From contig JAECUM010093656.1 of assembly GCA_016617855.1 (NCBI GenBank), positions 124,001-188,000 on the forward strand: DNA of 64,000 bases, written 5' to 3'. Shown here one piece after another: positions 42,601 to 52,815 of the stretch (its first letter is position 1; each line of letters starts with the position of its first letter). The notes under the pieces were generated by a model, which was not told the DNA's origin, made no database searches, and was given only the letters and a program-made list of their open reading frames with translations. The DNA is from Megalonaias nervosa. Its lineage: Eukaryota > Mollusca > Bivalvia > Unionida > Unionidae. The position numbers were made by a program, and so were the translations under genes.

Positions 42601-45600
42601 TAATTTGTTTTACACAATATATTTAAAACAAATCTGGTAATAGTCAAAGTGTTTCCATGCTTGGTGTGAGTGTAAGCCTTCAACTTCAGCATGGCTAGAT
42701 CATGTTACTCACAATAACCAATAAATTGAAACACACAAAATTCCAAACCAATCTGGCCCCCCCCCCTTAACTCCACCCCCAACACTTGCTTATTAATTTT
42801 TTTTAAACAAGAGTAAATAAAAGCACCAATGGTATTGCAAAAAAAAAATCTATAGCACCCAGTATTTTTTTAATGAAGTCGATTGCTGTTGCATTATTAT
42901 GTATTCTTCAATACAAACGGAATGAAGCAGAAAGTGATTGATAGGATTAACGCCTATGAAACAGAGGAGTACTTTCATTTGTATTGTTATTATCTTTAAT
43001 ATCAAAGTCTTGCAATCCATCAAAGAGATTAGCTGAACCTCCTTCTGCTGCTGTGTTCTTGCCGATGGTCACTGATCAAAGTCGAGAGGGATATGGGACT
43101 ACAACTGTATGAATGGAATAAGTTGGTTTCAAACTGTATGAATGAAATAATTTGGCTTCTTACATAATTTTATGTTGAAACAGTTAACTTTAAAAACATT
43201 TTACAGTCTGCTGGTACATGAACACCAACAGCCTTGTCTTTTTCCAGTACAGAGGCAAATTTTATTGGTAACCAGCATATACTGGTGTAAAGGAATCTCT
43301 GATGATCAACAAAAACAACTGATTTTCATGCACAATATTGGTAAGTTACATTTTGCTGCTAGTCACAAGTCAACTCTAACAAAAGAAAATACTTTTAATA
43401 AAAAGTATAGTCCTACATGTACATGTACTTAAACTGGCCTAGATTTTGGACAGCATGAGAGAATCATTGTCTTGCTGATGCTATCAAAGGGATGAGGATA
43501 TTCACAGTGAAATAAAAACAACTTTAAAACAATGACATTAAGTGTTGTAAAAATGTGTCTTGTTACTTAATCTAATTTAAAAGACCTCCAATCTTCTTCC
43601 ACTTTATTGAATACCCCTAAGAACAGTACATTATATATCCATTTTGTGTTGAATATCTCTACGAACAGTACATTACATTTCCACCTTGTTGAATACCCCT
43701 AAGAACAGTACATTATATCTCCACTTTGTGCTGAATACCGCCATGTACAGTACATATCCACTTTGTGTTGAATACCCCTATGAACAGTGCATTACATATC
43801 CACTTTGTTGAATACCCCTATGAACAGTACATTACATATCCACTTTGTGTTGAATACCCATATGAACAGTACATTACATTTCCTCTTTGTTGAATACCCT
43901 AAGAACAGTACATTACATATCCACTTTGTGTTGAATACCCCTATGAACAGTACATTACATATCCACTTCGTGTTGAATACCCCTATGAACAGTACATTAC
44001 ATATCCACTTTGTTGAATACCCCTATGAACAGCACATTACATTTCCACTTTGTTGAATACCCCTAAGAACAGTACATTACATATCCACTTTGTGTTGAAT
44101 AGTCTTTTATGTAGACACTAGTTGGGTCTATTTGACTCTCAAGATTACTGGCCAATGGATCTCAGTGACCTTGACCTTGGTTAAGGTATGCAGACTAAAC
44201 TTCATGTGCATTATCCTAAGCAAAATCTATCCATAAATTTTGATCAAGGAAATTACTCAGAAACAAATTTTCTTTGAGCCATTATGACCATGACCTTTGA
44301 TTGACTTAACCCTAAATCAACTGACCTCTTCTGTACATTAAGTATTCAAAATGCAGTCAAGCCATGAAGTCTAAAACTAATTAATCATGCATGAAAACAC
44401 ATTTTCCCCTTTTAGTCACCATAATTTTGACTTCTGACCCTTTGATTCTCAATATTTTTATTCCTTACTCCAAGTTCAAGCCATCCACAAAGTCTACAAA
44501 CAATTTATCTTAATTCAGTCACAGTGACATTCATATTTCACCTTTTGATCCCCAAATCCATAGGCTTTTTCCTTGACTAATGTGCAAGTGATTCATAAAG
44601 TCTTGTCCAGCTCTGTGATGTAGAACTGATGTTAATGTGTGTAAACCATTTATCTTCTTTCATTTACTATGGCTTTGACCTTTGACATTTTAACCCTGAA
44701 ATCAGTTTCTTTTTTTCAGACATCCACAACAAAGTTTGATCCAGTTCTGTATTGTAGAGCAAATGGTATTGTGCAAAAGCCATTTTTCTTCTTTCAATCA
44801 CAGTGACCTTAACTTTTGACTTCGTAACCAAAAAATTGATAGGCTTCTTTTCTATACACAAAGTAAATCCATCCAAAATGTTTGGTAACTGTAGTCAAAA
44901 TTCAACTTAATATACAGAAATCATCAAGCTCAGTGACCTTGACATTTGACCCCAAAACAGATAGGCTTCTTCCTTACCCCAAACACAAGCCATCTAGAGT
45001 TTGGTGGCTAAAAAAGGAGGACACTATTATCGTGTTTCAGTCACAGTGACCATGACCACTGACCTCTAGACACCAAAAGAAACACAATTCTTCCTTGCCC
45101 CAAATACAAGACATTTTTAAGTTTGGAAACAGCACATGACAGACAAATTAAGTTACTGTGGGGAAAAGGAAGTTAGTAACAGTTGGATGGACATCATACC
45201 ATAATACCCACCCACCATATCACAGCTGTATAAAAATGTATTACAGAACAGGAATTACAGGTACATCAGGTGTATTAAAATGTATTACAGAACAGGAGTC
45301 ACAGAGGTATGGCAGATGTATAAAAATGTATTACAGAACAGGAATTACAGACGTATGGCAGGTGTGTAAAAAATGTATTACAGAACAGGAATTATAGAGG
45401 TATGGCAGGAGTATAAAACTGTATTACAGAACAGGAATTACAGAGGTAGTAACAATACCATCATCATCACGTCTTCTGCGATGTTTATCATCACCATTAA
45501 CGTCACCTCTACGCCTTTTGTCATCATCTCGATCCCTATGACTTTTGCGATCATCACGCTAAAAGGAGTGGAAAAAATAAATAAAAATCACCTATATGGA

Positions 45601-47582
45601 TGCCAAATGACAAATTTAACAAAACACAGCTCAGAAACAATGGTGTATGTAGCATTCAGATTGGCTCTAAACTTATGTACTGTATTATACAGTATGGACT
45701 GGTTGTTCAGTTTCTGATGGGATGCTGAAAAAGATTCAAACATGTTGTCCAACCATGAGTGATGATGACAAATTCACTTTCTTTTCTACATTGTGGGCTT
45801 CAGTTATTTAAGGTGTCATTTTTATTGCTCCCTTCAACCAGTTTATTTCATGTATTGTTAGGATTTCACTTGAATATTTTGGACAAAAACCACTGGGAAA
45901 AAAATGGTCACTTAATATAAATGTTTATCAGATCTTTTTTTTGGAGTATCTTAGTTTTACCAATAAATTGTACACAAGAGTTATGGGTTTCCATTTTGCA
46001 ATCACTTACTGGAGAACTGCAGTTTCCTGTACCTCTATATTAACTCTTTGCAACAGGGCTCCAACTTGTTAGTAAAAAGGCACCAGAATTAATTTTTAGG
46101 GCTAAGAAGTTGCCTCTATTATGCCAATTTCCATTTCGCACATTGATTTGGAGACAACCTGCAGCAAAATATGGCTTGTAATCATGTCACCTTACTCTCT
46201 GTCACTTTTCTTATTAATCTGTGATAACATATTTCCAAAGCACCATATCTAGGTTCTAGAACTTTGTAAGTGAGCATCCCTAAGGTTTTACAATTCACCA
46301 CATTCATGGACAATGTATGTATGTAGTATACACTTTCATCTGTCATCTGTAACTGATCCCATTCTAGAAGCTGTGATGATAGGTGTAATTAACAGTTATG
46401 TCATCCATAATTAATCCCATTTTAGAAGCTGTGATGATAGGTGTAATTAACAGTTATGTCATCTGTAATTAATCACATTTTAGAAGCTGTGATGATAGGT
46501 GCAATTAACAGTTATGTCATCTGTAATTGATCCCATTTTAGAAACTGTGATGATAGGTGTAATTAACAGTTATGCCATCTATAATTGATCCCATCTGAAG
46601 CTGTGCTGATGGGTGCAATCAACAGCTTTGTCATCTGTAACTGATCCAATCTGAAACTGTTTATGGGTGTAATTAACAGCTGTCATATGTAATTTATCCC
46701 ATTTTGCAGCAGTGTTGATGGGTGTTATTAACAGATTCTTTAACCATTACATATTCACTGACTGTAATCCATGTGTTGTGTTATGCAGAAAGTTGACAAA
46801 ACAGGGTTACCGTGAAATGACCTGAACTGCCCAACGGGCAGCTGATTAAAATACAGATGGGAATAGCCAGACATGAAAGTATGTTTAAGGGGTTTATAGC
46901 CAGGGTAATCCAAAATATGGAACTTCACTTCTTTATTAGACTCAATGGTGCACAAAGGTATGTATAAAGTAATGAATGATAAGCTAACAAGTAAATAAAT
47001 AAATGAAGAAGTAAATAAATAAATAAAGAAGTAAATAAATAAATAAACAAATAATACAGTTTAATACTTCTAATGAGGTTTTCTTTAAAATTCTTCATAG
47101 GATATGTTACATGCTACCTTAATTACATTAATTCTTTCACCAGTAAAAGGAAGATAACTTTTTCTGTCATTCTTTGAACAATATACTATAAATAAATTTG
47201 TGAAACATGCATATATTTTATTTTAAATTTCAGCAAAGCAGTCTGTTATATATATCCCCATAGTATGTGGACCACTTGGTCAGGAAACATCCCATGGCCA
47301 AAATCTCTTGAAATACATACTTTAGATAAACAAACACACATATACAGTATCTAGGTTGAGGCATAAAAAAAATGTGTGTTTACTTCTGCACTGGTTTTAA
47401 AATTAGGGTAGGTAGGTAGGTAGCCTTTCTTAATAAAAAAAAAATTACATAATATAATGATTAGTATGTATAATGTACTAAGCACTTCAAGCAGTGGACT
47501 AAAATCCAGCCCAATTAGATGCACAAATCAATTTCAGGAAATTTTTGTAACTTTTTTTAAAATTTAAAATATTATAAATTTA

Positions 47583-47638
<56 letters not shown>

Positions 47639-50600
47639 TAAGTGCTTCAAGTCCTGGGCTAAACAGAGCTCAATTAGATGCACAAATCAATTTCAGGAAT
47701 TTTTAACATTTTTCTTTTACATCGTGGGAAAAAGTCTTAGGGTTGGCAACAAATGACATGAATGGTCAGTCAATCAGAAAGACATATAATATTTTTTTTG
47801 CCTGATACAGACTTTGTGATATTACAGTATTTTGTTCCTATTTTCCATCAAATCAGATTGAAATAAAGCTAACCAATTATGAGATTAAAAATAGTTACAA
47901 CACAAGTCAAATATTCATGGCTGAGGTCCTTTTCTTACGAAATTTTTATTAAATTTAGCAGTGTAGTTTTTCAATGATCTCATGCACTTCAAATTTCACT
48001 ATCATATTGAATCAGAAAGTGTAAATATAATATTTAGCCAAATATCAATGAAATTACACAAAATATCCAATTGTTCACTACCTAAAATATTTCTTTTTTG
48101 GGACAAATTTCCCATATCTGGCCATAAAGTGCAAAATATTTAATAAAACGGTGCCAAAACTCTTACTATTGTATTCATATAAGAGCCAGTCAATAATTTT
48201 GTTCTCATTCTGTCGTCATTAATAATTTATTCTATGAATTAATTTAAAATTGAATGAGATCAACTTTGTATCCTTAGTTCAAATTTTCATCCAACTATAA
48301 ATCTCAGACCTTTCATCACTACTTATTTTGTTATAACACTTGCACCCAAGTTACTTCTGTTATACTCTATGGTCTTAAACTAAGTAACAGTTAAGAGCAA
48401 AACAAGTTTTGTAAAATTCAAAATATAATTTATTTCCCTAAAATTCAAAGTGAAAAATTAAAAATAACTTGCAGGATGGTGAATAAAATCCTAAACAGTC
48501 CTAAAGTTCTAACCCAGTTCTAAGTCTCGAGTAATCCATTGTTTTCCCCAGTGGTATTCCAAATGAAGTTCAATCTATTGTGCTGATGTGTCAATAGTCT
48601 TGATGTATTACAATGATATAATTCAAAATGTCTTTAAATGAATCCACAGTAATTCCAAAACAGCTATTAAATCCTAAAGTTTGAGCACCTTGTAATTCCA
48701 ATAAATTATTGAAATAAATAAATGAAATCCTCTCAAATGATCACAACTAAATTACTCCACTGAGACTGATGTTTATGCTAGGAATAACTAATTCTCAGTA
48801 AATCATCCATAATACATAAAATAAGATATAATACAGAAATGGATTAAAGTTAAATATTACTTCTAGATCAACCCAATTCTTAAATAAGGTCAAGTATTTT
48901 AGCAGCTACCCAATCAGGAATTAGGTTGGCCTGATTTTTCAAGAAAACCCATGACCTCAACTCAAATCTCATTATGTTTATTTTCATAAGAGTAATCTCA
49001 CTATCTTTAAACTGTGTATTGTGTTTACTAAAATGACCTAATCCTAAAGTACAAACCCACAATCATAAAGAAACTGAGTATTTCATGTTATTTACTAAAT
49101 GACCCTTACAATCTATTATCATCAAAATTAACACATAATATATGAAGTATGAATGAGTTCTGTTTAAACTTTTGTTGTTGGATTTGAAGTGCTGAACAAA
49201 AGATATATGCATAGTTTCTTTGTGGCCCATGTTAGATATATTTATTGATCTCTTAAATATACTTTGGACCATGGTAAAGATATATGTATTGATCTCTTAA
49301 ATATACTTTGGACCATGGTAAAGATATATGAATTGATCTCTTAAATATACTTTGGATCATGGTAAAGATATATGTATTGATCTCTTAAATATATTTTGGA
49401 CCATGGTAAAGATATATGTTGTTGTTGTTGTTATAGGATTTAACGCCATTTTTCAGCACAAGATAGGCTATACATGGCAGCCAGTATTAATGGTGGAGGA
49501 AGAACCCGGAAAAACCCCAGAAAGAACCACCGACCTACGAGAAGCTACTGGCAAGCTTTCTCACATACCCACATTGGCAGAGCCCGAGATTCAAAGATAT
49601 ATGTATTGATTTCTTAAATATATTTTGAACCATGGTAAAGATATATGTATTAATCTCTTAAATATACTTTGGACCATGGTAAAGATATATGTTGTTGTTG
49701 TTGTTATAGGATTTAACGCCATTTTTCAGCACAAGATAGGCTATACATGGCAGCCAGTATTAATGGTGGAGGAAGAACCCGGAAAAACCCCAGAAAGAAC
49801 CACCAACCTACGAGAAGCTACTGGCAAGCTTTCTCACATACCCACATTGGCAGAGCCCGAGATTTAAAGATATATGTATTGATTTCTTAAATATACTTTG
49901 AACTATGGTAAAGATATATGTATTAATCTCTTCAATATACTTTGGACCATAGTAAAGACATATGTATTAATCTCTTCAATATACTTTGAACCATGGTAAA
50001 GATATATGTATTAATCTCTTCAATATACTTTGAACCATAGTAAAGATATATGTATTAATCTCTTCAAAATACTTTGAACCATGGTAAAGATATATGTATT
50101 AATCTCTTCAAAATACTTTGAACCATGGTAAAGATATATGTATTAATCTCTTCAATATACTTTGGACCATAGTAGAGACATATGTATTAATCTCTTCAAT
50201 ATACTTCTTTTTACCCACCCTCCTTTTAACCCATCATCAACTTTTCCCTTTTTATCTTCATTGAGAAATGACTATTCCAACTGTATGCCCCTTCTCCTCA
50301 CCATTTTTGAACCATGAACCACCATGTGTGTTTTCAATATCATTTTATCCGATAGTTATAATAATCAGAGCACAATAAACAAATTGACAAAACTGTTCAC
50401 AAAAATCAATCCATGTACCTTTAGTGCTCGATTAAGTTCATCTGTGGTCCATGTGTCTTCTTTGGACCGTGTCTGAAATGACATTGAAAATACAGAGAGA
50501 GGATCAACAGGAATAAAAGGCCAAAGAAAAATATTGGTAAAGTTTACCCAACATTGCTGACATTCCATTTTCAGATTGGACATCTTACTTGACATATGAA

Positions 50601-52738
50601 ATATGTTCACATTAAAATGAAACAAACTGATACCATTCTTCACAACAACTGTATATAATACTTCATGCAACTGACACTGCTTTTTGTCTTCTCTTGGCCA
50701 TACAACATATTTTACTGTAATTCATGAGGTGGCATCAAGCCTCTTATATTGTTTTTTAAAAAATTCTTAATTATAAACAAGTACACTTCCCAAGCCCATA
50801 ATCAATGTGTAAATAATTATCAATTTTATTATACAAAAAAAATCAAGGTGATTTCATTGTACTTTTCAAAAAGTATCTTTTTTATTGTGGAAGGCCTATG
50901 GTCTCCAGACCAGTCCACTGGAGATATTATTGTTTACAATTTACATTTAACATTTACAAGTATATAAGCAGCATTACAGACCTCTATGACCAACCTAAAT
51001 ACTTTCTGCATGCATGATATCATTACTAAGCAACAGTTCACACCCCCACAAAACTTTTAACTCTTCTGAAAAAAAAACAACAAAATTGCTCTGACATAAG
51101 GGTATTTAGCAAAATTAGAAAAAAGAAGAAATCTGACCACGAAGCTGCAACACTAATTATTTGATGACATATCTGTACTTCAGTGAAACATTTTATTCCA
51201 ACCATAATGAATAAAGCCATTCTTTTTCTGTGAATGACTAATGCTAATGTCTGAAAAGTCACATTTTTGTGTTTTATTTTACTAATGTTTCAAATGTCAC
51301 ATTTTAGTATTCTATTTTGCTGATGTTTCAAAAGTCCCATTTTAGTTTTTATACTGGCACAAAATAAAAGCATCCAGCCTCCGACACTAATCAATCTTTT
51401 ATTTTTACATCATTGACTGGATTTTCAGTGGGGAATTTTGGTCAAGTTTGTGTTCAGTAGTGATTATAATTCAATTTTGAAGTTTTCTTTGGACTGAACA
51501 TAACTATTGATAAAGGGAGATTATTCCAATATCCAATGGTTTTGGGCAAGTTACAATACTTATAAGTGTCTGCACTGCAATGAATCTGGATGTAAGAACT
51601 GGAATTTTGTATCATGACTCAGTTTTTCTCTTATATAAGTTGGAAGCCTGACTGCAATTTTTAGTGACATGTCTACGAGGCTGCCACTCAGTGTCTCAGA
51701 TGAGTATCAGTCTTCCAGTAGTTGGAGATTTGTTACATTATTTACTGATTTTTTAGTGGAGAGTTTGGAAAGATTAACTAATACTCAAAATCTCATTTAG
51801 CTGATACAATTCATGTGCAGGTTTCATGCAGCACAAACTAATGCCAGCCCCCTCTCCAATGTCTATATATATATCTCCTAGGAAGAAGATGCAGCCTGAA
51901 GGAATATGGAGGTGTTCCCTCCTGTCTGCTGGACTGATCTGGTTATCTCAGGTATCTGACCAGTTTTGTTATCCTTTTAACTTGTCAGAGCAAGAAGATG
52001 ATGCATTGGTTCAATTAATCACTTTGACAATGTGAGGTGTGTATACCGCACCCCCCAATGAGCTGGTGCTGCCTTCTATTGCACCATGTGACATCAGCAC
52101 AACTGGTTTATGGTAGGCACTAACAGATTTGGGTGGTATTATCTTTCAACTGTGGATACAATAAAGACCTCAATAAAATTATTGGGTGATAGTAAAAGAT
52201 GAGGTGACTAAATGACTCTTTTAAAAAAACAGAATTTTTTTGTAATAGCCAAAAAGTGTTAGTGTTTGAATAACATAGCACAATACATCAGTGGTACTAT
52301 TCAAGTTTCTTTTGTGTTTCAAAATCAACAGGCTTGTCATAATAATATATAATATGAAAGGTGGTATTATAAGGCTCTCCATGGGGTTTTTTATTTCCCA
52401 GTTCACGTTAATAGTGAATGTAGGGGTTAGCAGGCTGAAATTTGATGTTTTCATCACAGATGCTACTAATTTCCAATCCAATGATGGGCTCAAGAGGTCA
52501 TCAAATGAAATCCCTTGACTGAACATTTTGATTGTTTTGTTGTTGATTGTTCTGCTAATTAGAAATTAGAGTATCAATCTCAACTGAAGGACAGAAGAAC
52601 GAATGTAATGTATTATCAAGGGTCAAGCTAGTCTTGAATTTTAGGGAGAAGTGACTTCTCCTTTTGGACTGAATAGGGAGAAGTGAGAGCTCAACAGGGA
52701 GAAGTGGATGCGAAGCAAGAAACGCAATATATATATAT

Positions 52739-52815
<77 letters not shown>

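Larger units (their letters stand above)
49225..50210. repeat. 44-bp minisatellite containing captured SINE pieces, intron 2
   Basis: About 14 units with tag AAAGATATATGTATTGATCT and ATATACTTTGGACCATGG. Two SINE 3' fragments sit inside (49418-49592 and 49691-49864), 273 bp apart, so part of the array is a higher-order unit of two 44-bp repeats plus SINE. Confidence 0.93.

Noticed and set aside
51826..52035. 69-codon plus-strand frame in intron 1
   Set aside because: Short, unrecognised and without flanking exons. Compatible with chance.
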